A stretch of DNA of 64,000 nucleotides, from assembly GCA_964611755.1 (NCBI GenBank), contig CAZTBB010000005.1, forward strand, positions 7,062-71,061. Direction: 5' to 3'. This document shows, one piece after another, positions 25,269-33,903 of the stretch. Each line of letters opens with the position of its first letter. Positions within the stretch are counted from its first letter, which is position 1. The stretch comes from CAZTBB01 sp964611755 (GTDB taxonomy: Bacteria > Pseudomonadota > Alphaproteobacteria > Micavibrionales > Micavibrionaceae). A program made the translations under genes and the position numbers. The notes beneath the pieces are model-generated. The model was not told the DNA's origin. It saw nothing but the letters and a program-made list of their open reading frames with translations, and searched no databases.

Positions 25269-26054
25269 TTAGGGCGCACTCATTTCTTCAATGACAGTTT
25301 GAATAAGCGCAAGGTCTTGCGGCCTTGATAATCTGTGATCGCCATCATCAATGTAATGAATTACAGGGTTTGAGTGTGCAAAAGCACGTTTTGTGTCCTC
25401 GGCCCATTGCCAAGGGACATCGGCATCTTTTTTGCCTTGAATAATCGTCAGCGGTGTTTGGATATTTTGTGTTTTGTTAAGAACCTGATTGCGTGCGCCA
25501 TCCTCGATCAGGGCTTTGGTAAAGATATAAGGCTCATCTGAATATTCATTGCCCTGTTTTACAACGCCATCACGATCCATGGCCGCACGTTCTTCATCAT
25601 TAAAACGATGCTCGTAAAGACTTTGTGTGAAATCCGGTGCGGGTGCCAAACCAATGATGCCGTGTACTTTATTCCCTAATTTCAACGCCAGCAAAAGGGC
25701 AATCCATCCCCCCATAGAGGAGCCAATAAGAAGAATTTTATGCTGGTCGGTGGTGTGGTGAATAACATCAGTGGCATCTTGCGCCCATTGGCCAATCGTG
25801 CCGTCTTCAAACAGGCCATCAGATTCACCATGGCCGGAATAATCCAAACGCAAATAGCCCTGTCCGCGGGCTTTTGCTTGGTCTTCAAAATACTGTGCCT
25901 TTGTGCCGGCCATATCGGACTTAAAGCCACCAAGAAATACCACAACCGGCATATCCGGTTGGCTAGGCGGTGTAAACATATAAGCAAGTGTCGGGCGATC
26001 CGTGCGCTTTAAATATTGAATATCACTCATTTTGTCTATATCTATAAGGGTCAT
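25269..26054 (-). CDS. Alpha/beta hydrolase
   Basis: Serine hydrolase of the alpha/beta fold, probably an esterase or lipase-like enzyme; substrate unknown. The nucleophile elbow is GSSMGGW. The oxyanion region is FLGGFKSDMAGTKAQ with DYSGHGESDG, and the His of the triad lies in DDGDHRLS near the C-terminus. The acidic residue is likely the Asp in GKKDADVPW. There is no signal peptide. An alternative ATG at 26030 (MSDIQYLK) is equally likely as neither start has a clear ribosome-binding site. It is divergent from the glycosyltransferase gene. Confidence 0.85.
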   Translation of the reverse strand: MTLIDIDKMSDIQYLKRTDRPTLAYMFTPPSQPDMPVVVFLGGFKSDMAGTKAQYFEDQAKARGQGYLRLDYSGHGESDGLFEDGTIGQWAQDATDVIHHTTDQHKILLIGSSMGGWIALLLALKLGNKVHGIIGLAPAPDFTQSLYEHRFNDEERAAMDRDGVVKQGNEYSDEPYIFTKALIEDGARNQVLNKTQNIQTPLTIIQGKKDADVPWQWAEDTKRAFAHSNPVIHYIDDGDHRLSRPQDLALIQTVIEEMSAP

Positions 26055-26147
26055 TCATAATCGCAAACATGGCGTATACGCGATGATCAGCTTTATGAAG
26101 TATAATGGCAAACAATTTTATTATTTTTTTAGCGATCGTAAAGGCGA

Positions 26148-27356
26148 ATGGCAAATAAATCCGTAAAACAACCCGTTATAATGCAAGTCATTCCCGAGCT
26201 GGGCCCGGGCGGGGCGGAGCAGGGCTGCATTGATGTTGCTGCCGAGCTTGTTGCAAGCGGAGCAAAGGCCATTGTGGTCTCGCATGGCGGTTCCCGCGTG
26301 CATGAGCTGAGCCGTATAGGTGCCGTGCATATCAATTTACCGGTGCATTCCAAAAATCCGTTAACGATCATGCAAAATGTCTCGAGATTACGTGAGATCA
26401 TTGAAATGTACGCGGTTGATATTGTACACGCCCGCAGCCGCGCCCCCGCTTGGAGTGCTTACCGCGCATGCAAAAAAAGCAAGGCGCATTTCATGACGAC
26501 ATGCCATGCCCCTTATAATTTCAAGAGCTCAACCAAAAAGGCCTATAATAGTGTGATGGCAAAAGGCGAGCGTGTCATTGCGATTTCAGGCTATGTCTCT
26601 GATTACTTGCGTAATCACTTTCATTTGAATGATTCCACAATCCGCATTGTACATCGCGGAATTGCGTTAGAGAAATTCCATCCAACGGCCGTAACGCCCG
26701 AGCGCCTTATCGCCTTGTCAAAAGAATGGCGCATTCCTGACGGTGCGAATGTTGTGATGTTGCCGGGGCGTCTCACGCGTTGGAAAGGCCATCATGTCCT
26801 GATTGAGGCGCTGTCACGATTGGCGCGCAAGGATGTGTTCGGTGTGATAATCGGATCGGATCAGGGACGCATAAAATACCGCAAGGAATTGGAAGACTTT
26901 ATCGCCCAGAATGATATGGGTGCGCAAATCCGTATGGTGGATCATTGTTCTGATATGCCGGCCGCCTATATGCTATCCACCGTTGTCGTCTCGGCTTCAA
27001 CCGACCCCGAAGGATTTGGCCGTGTGCCTGTCGAAGCGCAGGCAATGGGACGACCGATTGTGGCAACCGATCATGGCGGGGCGAAGGAAACCATTCGCCG
27101 CGGTGAAACCGGTTGGTTGGTTCCACCGGGAGATTCATTGTCCATGGCCGAAGCTATTCAAGAGGCATTGGCCCTAACCCCTAGCCAGCGTTCTATTTTG
27201 GCAACGCGCGCTATGGCTCATATTGCAGAAAATTTTACGCGAGAGCTAATGGTGGATAAAACGCTCAATGTCTACGCGGAGTTGTTGCAAGGGCAAGCCT
27301 TACAGCATTCACACCATGCGGATTTAAGAATACAGCAACAAAATGCCGCACAATAA
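26148..27356 (+). CDS. Glycosyltransferase family 4
   Basis: Retaining GT-B glycosyltransferase of 402 residues, probably for lipopolysaccharide or another surface glycan. The N-terminal domain has QVIPELGPGGAEQGC. The C-terminal donor domain shows LPGRLTRWKGHHVLIEAL and the E-x7-E motif in EGFGRVPVEAQAMG. ATDHGGAKETIRRGETGWLV follows. The donor and acceptor cannot be read from sequence. Its end overlaps the start of the next gene by 14 bases; that gene is a GT9 heptosyltransferase-like protein, so both likely act on lipopolysaccharide core. Confidence 0.92.
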   Translation: MANKSVKQPVIMQVIPELGPGGAEQGCIDVAAELVASGAKAIVVSHGGSRVHELSRIGAVHINLPVHSKNPLTIMQNVSRLREIIEMYAVDIVHARSRAPAWSAYRACKKSKAHFMTTCHAPYNFKSSTKKAYNSVMAKGERVIAISGYVSDYLRNHFHLNDSTIRIVHRGIALEKFHPTAVTPERLIALSKEWRIPDGANVVMLPGRLTRWKGHHVLIEALSRLARKDVFGVIIGSDQGRIKYRKELEDFIAQNDMGAQIRMVDHCSDMPAAYMLSTVVVSASTDPEGFGRVPVEAQAMGRPIVATDHGGAKETIRRGETGWLVPPGDSLSMAEAIQEALALTPSQRSILATRAMAHIAENFTRELMVDKTLNVYAELLQGQALQHSHHADLRIQQQNAAQ

Positions 27357-28317
27357 GGATCCGTTGATGGTCTCGTCCTGCGATAAAATTCTGGTAATTA
27401 AATTGGGGGCTTTGGGTGATTTTATTCAGGCGCTAGGCCCTATGAAAGCCATCAAGCATCATCATAAAAAAGCGCATATTACACTTCTTACTACAAAATC
27501 TTTTGCGGATTTTGCACAAAAATGCGGCTATTTCGACGAAGTTTTGATTGATAAGAGGCCGCGTTGGTTTGATCTGCCCGGATGGATCGCGCTTTGCAAA
27601 TCTTTAAATGGTTCAGGCTTTGATCGTGTGTATGATCTTCAGAATAATGACCGCAGCAGCTTTTATTTTAGATTGTTTTCACCCAAACCCGAATGGGTTG
27701 GAATTGCCAAGGGCGCATCTCATCGTAATATATCACCGCAAAGAACGGCCGGACACGCTTTTGATGGCCATGTGCAAACCCTTGGTCTGGCGGGGATCAA
27801 AAAGATTGAGCCGGATACGTTGGAATGGATGGAAAGTGATATATCACGATTTAATCTGACAAAGCCCTATGTACTTTTGGTGCCGGGATGCGCTCCATCA
27901 CGTCCGGAAAAGAGGTGGCCGCCAGCCTCTTATGGGCGTTTGGCGGCCTATCTTGTCGGCAAGGGCATTGCTCCTGTTATTATAGGCACGGACGCAGAAC
28001 AACAAGCCGCCGAAGAGATAGCGCAGGCCTGTCCGCAGGTTATCAATTTGATATCGCAAACCAATTTATATGAAATAGCAACTCTGGCGCGGGGCGCTAT
28101 CGGCGCTGTGGGGAATGATACCGGGCCAATGCATTTGATTGGCTCTACGGGGATACCATCGCTGGTTCTTTTTTCAGCCCATAGCAATCCCGTTAAACAT
28201 GCCCCGAAAGGAAATCATGTGCATGTTTTGCAAAAAGATGAATTGCAGGATGTAACCTGTGATGATGTGATTCAATCTTTGCCCTTCGGGAATGGGCAAA
28301 AAAGCAAAGCTGTTTAG
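27343..28317 (+). CDS. Glycosyltransferase family 9 (heptosyltransferase-like)
   Basis: ADP-heptose:LPS heptosyltransferase-like protein of 324 residues. The N-terminus has the GT9 motif KILVIKLGALGDFIQALG. The donor-binding motif is GNDTGPMHLIGSTGIPSLVLF, and VLLVPGCAPSRPEKRWP is the conserved middle segment. The first ATG at 27343 overlaps the preceding glycosyltransferase; the ATG at 27367 (MVSSCDKIL) is the alternative. The stop is shared in a TTAG overlap with the convergent ArsR gene. Substrate prediction beyond heptose-like sugar is not possible. Confidence 0.88.
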   Translation: MPHNKDPLMVSSCDKILVIKLGALGDFIQALGPMKAIKHHHKKAHITLLTTKSFADFAQKCGYFDEVLIDKRPRWFDLPGWIALCKSLNGSGFDRVYDLQNNDRSSFYFRLFSPKPEWVGIAKGASHRNISPQRTAGHAFDGHVQTLGLAGIKKIEPDTLEWMESDISRFNLTKPYVLLVPGCAPSRPEKRWPPASYGRLAAYLVGKGIAPVIIGTDAEQQAAEEIAQACPQVINLISQTNLYEIATLARGAIGAVGNDTGPMHLIGSTGIPSLVLFSAHSNPVKHAPKGNHVHVLQKDELQDVTCDDVIQSLPFGNGQKSKAV

Positions 28318-28625
28318 TGTGGCTGCTGATCTTTGCAATAAATATCTCTTAAAGCCTTGATGATGTAGTGGGCTTCGTCGGATTTAATGGAGTAATAAAT
28401 GGTTTGGGCATCGCGGCGTGTTTTTACGATGCCATCGCGTCTTAAACGTCCCAGATGTTGTGATAAAGCGGATTGGCTCAGGCCAACTATTTTTTCAAGT
28501 TCACCGACGTTTTTTTCACCATCATAAATTGAGCAAATAATATGCAGTCTTTTTTCATTGGATAGGGATTTGAGCAGCAGAGCTGCTTTTTCCACATTTT
28601 CCTGAACGTAACTTATATCTTCCAT
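28314..28625 (-). CDS. ArsR-family regulator of the BigR/SqrR (persulfide-sensing) type
   Basis: Winged-helix repressor of 103 residues. The recognition helix region is GLSQSALSQHLGRLRRDG. Two cysteines are present, C31 in IICSIYDG and C97 in RDIYCKD, 66 residues apart. This spacing equals that of the two sensing cysteines of SqrR (C41 and C107) and BigR, which form a polysulfide bridge. Surrounding sequence (LLKSLSNEKRL, RRDAQTIYYSIK) also follows the YgaV/BigR type rather than metal-sensing ArsR. No sulfide oxidation gene is present in the window, so targets are unknown. It is convergent with the GT9 gene. Confidence 0.85.
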   Translation of the reverse strand: MEDISYVQENVEKAALLLKSLSNEKRLHIICSIYDGEKNVGELEKIVGLSQSALSQHLGRLRRDGIVKTRRDAQTIYYSIKSDEAHYIIKALRDIYCKDQQPH

Positions 28626-28653
28626 TTTTAAAATCGCGGCACAATTGTAAAAT

Positions 28654-28768
28654 AAAACAATGCCTTATAATGTTCTGAGCAATTTAAACACCAATATTTG
28701 TAATATAAAAACTCAAATAAAATTTATTTATATAATAATATTTCAATAAAATGGCAGGGCATTGTTTT
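28654..28768. repeat. Pair of inverted 11-mers flanking an AT-rich segment
   Basis: AAAACAATGCC at 28654-28664 and its exact complement GGCATTGTTTT at 28758-28768 bracket a very AT-rich 93-base interior in the ArsR/gmk spacer. A C7 run follows at 28770. No target duplication or transposase is seen. Confidence 0.4.
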
Positions 28769-28894
28769 TCCCCCCCACTATCGTCAGGATAGCAAATAAT
28801 TTCTAAAATGAAAATATCTAAGAGGGATAAAGCTTGCAAAAATTATCGTTTAACCTAATCTTGAGGGGCACGATAAAATCATAAAGAGGCATAT

Positions 28895-29536
28895 ATGAAT
28901 AATTTATCGCGACGCGGCCTAATGTATATCATGTCATCACCGTCCGGAGCCGGAAAGACAACCATCACACGAGCTTTGCTCAAAAATAATCCGGATGTCA
29001 CTATTTCGATTTCTGCAACCACTAGAGAAAGGCGCGCAGGAGAGGTGCACGGGCAGGATTATTTCTTCGTCAGCCACGACCAGTTTCGGGAAATGGTGGA
29101 TAATGGTGACATGTTGGAACATGCAAAAGTGTTTGATAATTACTATGGAACACCAAAACAGCCTGTTGAAGAAGCGCTTGCGAGCGGCAAAGACGTGCTT
29201 TTTGACATTGATTGGCAGGGCACGCAGCAACTCACCCAAATTGTAGAAGAAGATTTGGTACGCGTCTTTATACTCCCGCCATCACGTGAAGTTCTGGAGA
29301 AACGCTTGCGTAATCGCTCCCGCGATACGCGTGAGACGGAAGAGCAAATTCGCAGCCGCATGGAAAAGGCCTCGGCGGAGATTTCGCATTGGGCCGAGTA
29401 TGATTACGTGATTATCAATAAGGATATTGATGAGGCGATCGATCAGGCGCAGTTGATTTTGGATGCGGAGCGTACAAAGCGCAGGCGTGTTAAAGGGCTG
29501 TCCGATTTTGTGCGTGGCCTGATGTCGGGGCTTTAA
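28895..29536 (+). CDS. gmk: Guanylate kinase
   Basis: Phosphorylates GMP to GDP with ATP. The P-loop is SSPSGAGKTT. The GMP-binding region has TTRERRAGEVHGQDYFF, and FDIDWQGTQQL and SRDTRETEEQIRSRM form the lid. The 213-residue length is typical. An AAAGAGG site lies 8 bases before the ATG at 28895, although many family members start nearer the P-loop. It ends in a 4-base TTAA stop-codon overlap with rsmA, transcribed from the other strand. Confidence 0.97.
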   Translation: MNNLSRRGLMYIMSSPSGAGKTTITRALLKNNPDVTISISATTRERRAGEVHGQDYFFVSHDQFREMVDNGDMLEHAKVFDNYYGTPKQPVEEALASGKDVLFDIDWQGTQQLTQIVEEDLVRVFILPPSREVLEKRLRNRSRDTRETEEQIRSRMEKASAEISHWAEYDYVIINKDIDEAIDQAQLILDAERTKRRRVKGLSDFVRGLMSGL

Positions 29537-30399
29537 TGTCCCTCTTGTGCCGCATGACGGGCAATATCAATAAATTTTTCTATTGTTAAATTTTCTGCAC
29601 GCAATGTCGGATCGATGGAGCAGGCCGTATAAGAGTTTTCAAAATCCTTGAGGGAGGAGCGGATCATTTTTCGGCGTTGCCCGAAGGCTGCGGCGGTTAC
29701 GTTCTCGAGCACGTCAAAAGGAATGTCATCAAATACAATGCCCTGTCTTGGCTTTAATTGTACAATCGAGGATGAGACTTTGGGGGCAGGGGTAAAAGCG
29801 CCCGGTGGTAAATCAAACAGTTTTTTGCATGTGCATAACCACTGTGCCAATACAGATAGGCGCCCATAATTTTTACTGCCCGGTTTGGCTGTAATGCGTT
29901 CGGCCACTTCTTTTTGAAACATCAATGTCATTGATGAAAAACTAAGGGGATCGGTATGAATGTTTTTTAGCCATGAAATCAGAAGCGGCGTCGCAATATT
30001 ATAGGGCAGGTTGGCAATGATGGCACGCGGTGCGGGTGCCAATGCCAGTAAATCAGTATTCAGCGCGTCTGTTTCTATGATCTCAAGCCTATTATCAGCC
30101 GGGCCGTTATTCACGGCTTGTTTTAAATCTTGCATGGCTTTGACAGCACGGTGATCAAGCTCGAGAGCGATAACTTTCTTCGCATCGCTTTCTAAAATGG
30201 CTCTGGTCAGGCCGCCAGGGCCCGGACCAATTTCAAAAACATGATGGCCTGACAAATCGGGGCAATGGCGTAAAATTTTGCGGGTGATATTCAGATCGAG
30301 CAAGAAGTTCTGGCCGAGTGATTTTTCTGCGCGCAGATCATGCTGCGCTATGACATCCCGTAAGGGCGGTAATGTATCGGCATTAAACACGGTCTTCAA
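29533..30399 (-). CDS. rsmA: 16S rRNA dimethyladenosine transferase RsmA (KsgA)
   Basis: Dimethylates the two adenosines in the 3' loop of helix 45 of 16S rRNA, a late step of small-subunit assembly. SAM-binding motif I is FEIGPGPGGLTRAIL, the N-terminal block KSLGQNFLLD is conserved, and the catalytic motif is NLPYNI. QKEVAERI and the C-terminal FGQRRKMIRSSL complete the family pattern. The 288-residue length is normal. Its ATG lies inside the end of surA (17-base overlap), so it is translated with surA; the surA-rsmA pairing is common in proteobacteria, often with pdxA between. Confidence 0.97.
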   Translation of the reverse strand: MKTVFNADTLPPLRDVIAQHDLRAEKSLGQNFLLDLNITRKILRHCPDLSGHHVFEIGPGPGGLTRAILESDAKKVIALELDHRAVKAMQDLKQAVNNGPADNRLEIIETDALNTDLLALAPAPRAIIANLPYNIATPLLISWLKNIHTDPLSFSSMTLMFQKEVAERITAKPGSKNYGRLSVLAQWLCTCKKLFDLPPGAFTPAPKVSSSIVQLKPRQGIVFDDIPFDVLENVTAAAFGQRRKMIRSSLKDFENSYTACSIDPTLRAENLTIEKFIDIARHAAQEGH

Positions 30400-31330
30400 T
30401 AAAGGCCGAGGTTTTAAGATCCATCAAGTAACGTTTTTGGATACGGTCCAGTCGTTCCAAGCCAACATTCTGACGGATCTGCGCTTCACTTGGGACGCTC
30501 TCTTCATTGAAGTTTCGCTTATCGCGCATCAAAATCAGGTGGTATCCCGATGATGTTTTGATCGGCTTGCTGAGTTCCATTTTACCAAGAGAAGGAAGGA
30601 GTTTGTCTATTTCCGGATCAAGTTGGCCTTCTCTGACCCAGCCCAGTGAGCCACCTTTATCGGCGCCTGCGGCTTCGGAAAATTGTTGGGCGATAGATGA
30701 AAACGGGCGTCCTTCGCGGATTTGTTTGGAAAACCCATTCATCAATTGGCGGACTTCATTGTCTTGTCTGACCCCATCGACGGGAAGAAAAATCTCGGCG
30801 AGCAAATACTCGGTTTTCCCAATAGCCGATTCAATTTGCTCTTTGCGTGCCATGACATCTGTATCCGTGATGACAATTTTGGGACGCATTTCTTTTTGTA
30901 TTACTTTTGACCATGCTATTTCCGATTTGATTTGGCGGTGCAGAGTGGCCGGGTTAATTTTACGCGCCTTTAAAAGTTCGGAAAATTGCTTGGAGGATAA
31001 TTTATTCCGTCCGGCGATACGGGCAAAGCCGCCTTCAATTTCCTCGTCGCTAACCTCGAGGCCAAGGCGTTCGGCCTCTTGTATTTTGAGTTGCTCTTCA
31101 ATCAATGTACGCACAACTTGTGGGCGAATTTTTTCGCGCAGATCTTTTGTATTCGGCAGTTGGGATGATTGAATCAACATTTTCATGCGATCTTGGATAT
31201 CAGATGATGAGATGGCTTCACTATTCACAATAACCGCAATATTCTCACTCATTGCTTTGGGCTGTGATAAGGGCACAAGGCACGCAATAAATACAAGGAA
31301 GAGTAAAGACGATACAAAACGGTTCATCAT
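30383..31330 (-). CDS. surA: SurA-like periplasmic peptidyl-prolyl isomerase/chaperone
   Basis: Periplasmic chaperone for outer-membrane proteins. A Sec signal peptide (about residues 1-27) ends near QPKA. The N-terminal SurA domain has AVIVNSEAISSSDI. A single parvulin domain (about 165-270) contains GGSLGWVREGQLDPE and SGYHLILMRDKR. E. coli SurA has two parvulin domains and about 430 residues; this 315-residue form with one domain is common in Alphaproteobacteria. It overlaps rsmA. lptD, which often precedes surA, is not here; upstream lies an NDUFA9-like gene on the same strand, 39 bases away. Confidence 0.88.
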   Translation of the reverse strand: MMNRFVSSLLFLVFIACLVPLSQPKAMSENIAVIVNSEAISSSDIQDRMKMLIQSSQLPNTKDLREKIRPQVVRTLIEEQLKIQEAERLGLEVSDEEIEGGFARIAGRNKLSSKQFSELLKARKINPATLHRQIKSEIAWSKVIQKEMRPKIVITDTDVMARKEQIESAIGKTEYLLAEIFLPVDGVRQDNEVRQLMNGFSKQIREGRPFSSIAQQFSEAAGADKGGSLGWVREGQLDPEIDKLLPSLGKMELSKPIKTSSGYHLILMRDKRNFNEESVPSEAQIRQNVGLERLDRIQKRYLMDLKTSAFIEDRV

Positions 31331-31369
31331 GATTTTAAACCCTAGTTAAAAAACTAACTGTTAGTGACT

Positions 31370-32335
31370 TCAAGCGGCGTTGGCTGCTCCAAAGCGCCCG
31401 CCAGGCCGATATTGCACCAGATAATGGGGCAATACAAGACTTAATGATGTGGGGGCGATCTCCAGATCATCAAGCGTTAGAGCATTTTTTTGAACAATGT
31501 TGTCATGCTTTAATGATTCAACCTGATCCATTGTTAATAACGGCTTGGGCAGCAGGCTTAAGAAAGCGGCCTGGATTTTAGCGGCAAAAAACGGCAAGGG
31601 TATAAGCGGGCGAGAAAAGCCAATTTGGTCAAAAAGAAGCTCATAAATCTCTTTGAATGAGAGGGTCTCGGGGCCGCCAAGCTCAAAGATTTGTCCCTGA
31701 ACATTTTCAGCCTTTTGTCCATCCAAAGAGATGGCCTTGATGGCCGCATCGGCAACATCACCCACAAACACAGGTTGGAATTGTGTCCGGCCGCCACCTA
31801 TCAAAGGAAGGGCTGGCAGAATTTGAGCCATGCGTGCAAACATATTGAAGAAGTTGTCATTCTCACCAAAGACAATGGAAGGCCTCAGAATGGTTGCCGT
31901 TTTATAATTTTTTAAAACGGCTTTTTCACCCTCAAATTTTGATTTGGCATATTTTGATGAGGATTGATCAACACCAAGCGCGGAAATATGAACAAAGCGC
32001 TCGGCCTTGGCTTTTTGGGCGGCCTTAGCAATGGAGGCAGGCAGATCCGTGTGAATTTTGGCAAAATCGCCTTTTTTCTTTTCATACAAAATGCCAACGC
32101 AGTTAATGACAATATCGCATCCCTTAACGACATCATTGACGGCCTTGGGGGAATAATCACAAGGAACCGGAACAACTTGGCCAACGGCACCTGCAGGCTT
32201 AAGGAAATAGGCGCGCTCCGGAATGCGGCTGGCGACTTTGATCTGATAACCGAGGCGTGCCAATTCCCTGACGATTTGTGTTCCTATAAATCCCGAGCCA
32301 CCAAAAATACACGCTGTTTTATTTTGCACTGTCAT
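31370..32335 (-). CDS. NDUFA9-family NAD(P)-binding protein
   Basis: Atypical short-chain dehydrogenase of the complex I NDUFA9 family, seen in Alphaproteobacteria and as a mitochondrial complex I accessory subunit. The Rossmann motif is FGGSGFIGTQIVREL. Conserved blocks are RFVHISALGVDQSSSKYAKSK, TILRPSIVFGENDNFFN and QPVFVGDVADA. The usual catalytic YxxxK is represented by Y-A-K-S-K. The ATG at 32335 (MTVQNKTACIFG) is chosen over 32347. Whether the bacterial protein belongs to complex I or handles quinone metabolism is unresolved. surA starts 39 bases downstream. Confidence 0.9.
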   Translation of the reverse strand: MTVQNKTACIFGGSGFIGTQIVRELARLGYQIKVASRIPERAYFLKPAGAVGQVVPVPCDYSPKAVNDVVKGCDIVINCVGILYEKKKGDFAKIHTDLPASIAKAAQKAKAERFVHISALGVDQSSSKYAKSKFEGEKAVLKNYKTATILRPSIVFGENDNFFNMFARMAQILPALPLIGGGRTQFQPVFVGDVADAAIKAISLDGQKAENVQGQIFELGGPETLSFKEIYELLFDQIGFSRPLIPLPFFAAKIQAAFLSLLPKPLLTMDQVESLKHDNIVQKNALTLDDLEIAPTSLSLVLPHYLVQYRPGGRFGAANAA

Positions 32336-32478
32336 ATTATGTATCAAGCCTATTTGTAATCTGTTTTCAGTTTTTTTTAATTTTTTTCAATATGGCGCTC
32401 TTAGCATAAGAAGTCTAGAGCCATCACTAGCTTAAAATCTTATGTAACAAATGCAAGTCTGCATACGAATGAGAGAGT

Positions 32479-33222
32479 ATGATAAAACATATTGTGTATT
32501 TTATTGGCATTGGCGGCCTTTTGATATTTTGGGGGCAAACATTGCATGCCTACTTTGGCGGTTTTAATGCGGATGAGGATATAAAACAGCCCGTAGTGGT
32601 GGAGTTATTTACCTCACAATCTTGTTCATCATGCCCGCCTGCGGATCGATTTTTGAATGAACTGGCCGATCATAAAGATGTGATCGCGCTTGGGTTTCAT
32701 GTGACCTATTGGAATCACTTGCACTGGAAAGATACGCTCAGCCGCGAATTTTCAACCGCACGCCAGCGCGCTTATAATAATGCTCTGCGCACTGGCCGTG
32801 TTTATACGCCGCAAATGATTATCAATGGCCATGATGAATTTGTGGGATCACAGCGCGGGCGCGCCGGTGATGTGATCCGTCAAACCCATGATATTCTTCC
32901 TCTATCAATTACCCGTTCAGGCGAACAGGCATTCGAAGTACAATTGCCAAAAACAAAGCCCGGGCAATATCGCCTGTGGTTATTTGGAACCAAAACCGCG
33001 CATCAAGAATCTATCCGTGCCGGAGAAAATAGAGGCCGCACGGTATCTTATGCGCATGCGGTTCTCTCAGAATTGAGTCTCGATGCCTGGCAGGGGCAAC
33101 GCCTGATCCGAAGTGTCGAGCTGCCGGAGGATTTTGAGGGAGATACACTCACCATATTGGCGCAATCGGCAGATGGATACGGTGATATTATCGCCGCGGG
33201 CCGTATTGCACGCCTGCCATAA
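32479..33222 (+). CDS. DUF1223 thioredoxin-like exported protein
   Basis: DUF1223 protein of 247 residues with a thioredoxin-like fold. An N-terminal hydrophobic signal or anchor (about residues 5-24) is followed by VVVELFTSQSCSSCPPADRF, whose C-x2-C lies at the position of the redox pair in thioredoxins. FHVTYWNHLHWKDTLS and YTPQMIINGHDEFVGS are the other conserved blocks. The function of the family is not established; a periplasmic redox role is plausible. A GAGAGA ribosome-binding site precedes the ATG. It is followed after 87 bases by a cupin-like gene on the same strand. Confidence 0.92.
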   Translation: MIKHIVYFIGIGGLLIFWGQTLHAYFGGFNADEDIKQPVVVELFTSQSCSSCPPADRFLNELADHKDVIALGFHVTYWNHLHWKDTLSREFSTARQRAYNNALRTGRVYTPQMIINGHDEFVGSQRGRAGDVIRQTHDILPLSITRSGEQAFEVQLPKTKPGQYRLWLFGTKTAHQESIRAGENRGRTVSYAHAVLSELSLDAWQGQRLIRSVELPEDFEGDTLTILAQSADGYGDIIAAGRIARLP

Positions 33223-33309
33223 GAGCGCAGATTTTTATTTTCTTGCAAAAGTTTCTGTGACCTATTACTGATATTTTCATATTGCAATCACAAGGAGCGA
33301 GGCAGCCAC

Positions 33310-33903
33310 GTGCCGGACGCCAAAAATTATACGGATCATGCCGCAATCAGAGAGTATAGCTCTGATGAATTTGATGCCTTTATCAATGTTGGCGCCGATT
33401 TTATGAAGGCGGCCACATTGACGCGTTTGCCTCAGGTTAAATCCGTTCTCAAACAAGCCTATGATCAAGTCTATGACGCCATCGATAATCCCGAGGGGTA
33501 TGTCACGTGTTGGGATTTTTCTGATCCGGATAAAATTATCGTCGATGGCATGTATGAATTTTTAGATGATGTTGAATTTGATTTAATGTTAATGGCGCGT
33601 ATGTATCACAAAATGACCGGCACGGATAAAATCTCTGTCATGTTGAGTAAACGCCTCGATTTGCCGCTACATCGTGACGATCATGATGTGCTGAATGCAA
33701 CATGGGGCGGCGGCGCTACGGTTGTTCCAACCAATGACGGTGATTTTCAACCGGATGAGGGGGATTTCCTCTGGATGAAGGCAGGAACAGCACATAAAAG
33801 CGCCAAGGATTTGGCAAGCGATGCAAAAAAGCTCAGCGTGATTGCTTATCCGATGGGTGATGATGATTTTGAAGCCTTCCATCAAGAGGCCTCTTTGCAT
33901 TAA
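33310..33903 (+). CDS. Cupin-like protein of unknown function
   Basis: The 197-residue protein starts at GTG (33310) with AAGGAG 13 bases upstream, a rather long spacing. The C-terminal part looks like a metal-binding beta-barrel. A first motif has H-R-D-D-H-D (in LPLHRDDHDVLNATWGGG). The second, GDFLWMKAGTAHKSA, fits the cupin motif 2 pattern G-x5-[PK]-x-G-x2-H. The N-terminal half is helical and acidic. DUF1826-like proteins share some of these features, but I could not place it. The stop shares TTAA with the convergent uvrD gene. Confidence 0.65.
   Translation: MPDAKNYTDHAAIREYSSDEFDAFINVGADFMKAATLTRLPQVKSVLKQAYDQVYDAIDNPEGYVTCWDFSDPDKIIVDGMYEFLDDVEFDLMLMARMYHKMTGTDKISVMLSKRLDLPLHRDDHDVLNATWGGGATVVPTNDGDFQPDEGDFLWMKAGTAHKSAKDLASDAKKLSVIAYPMGDDDFEAFHQEASLH

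Noticed and set aside
28654..28768. MITE-like element
   Set aside because: The 11-bp inverted ends lack a target-site duplication and no second copy was noticed in the window.
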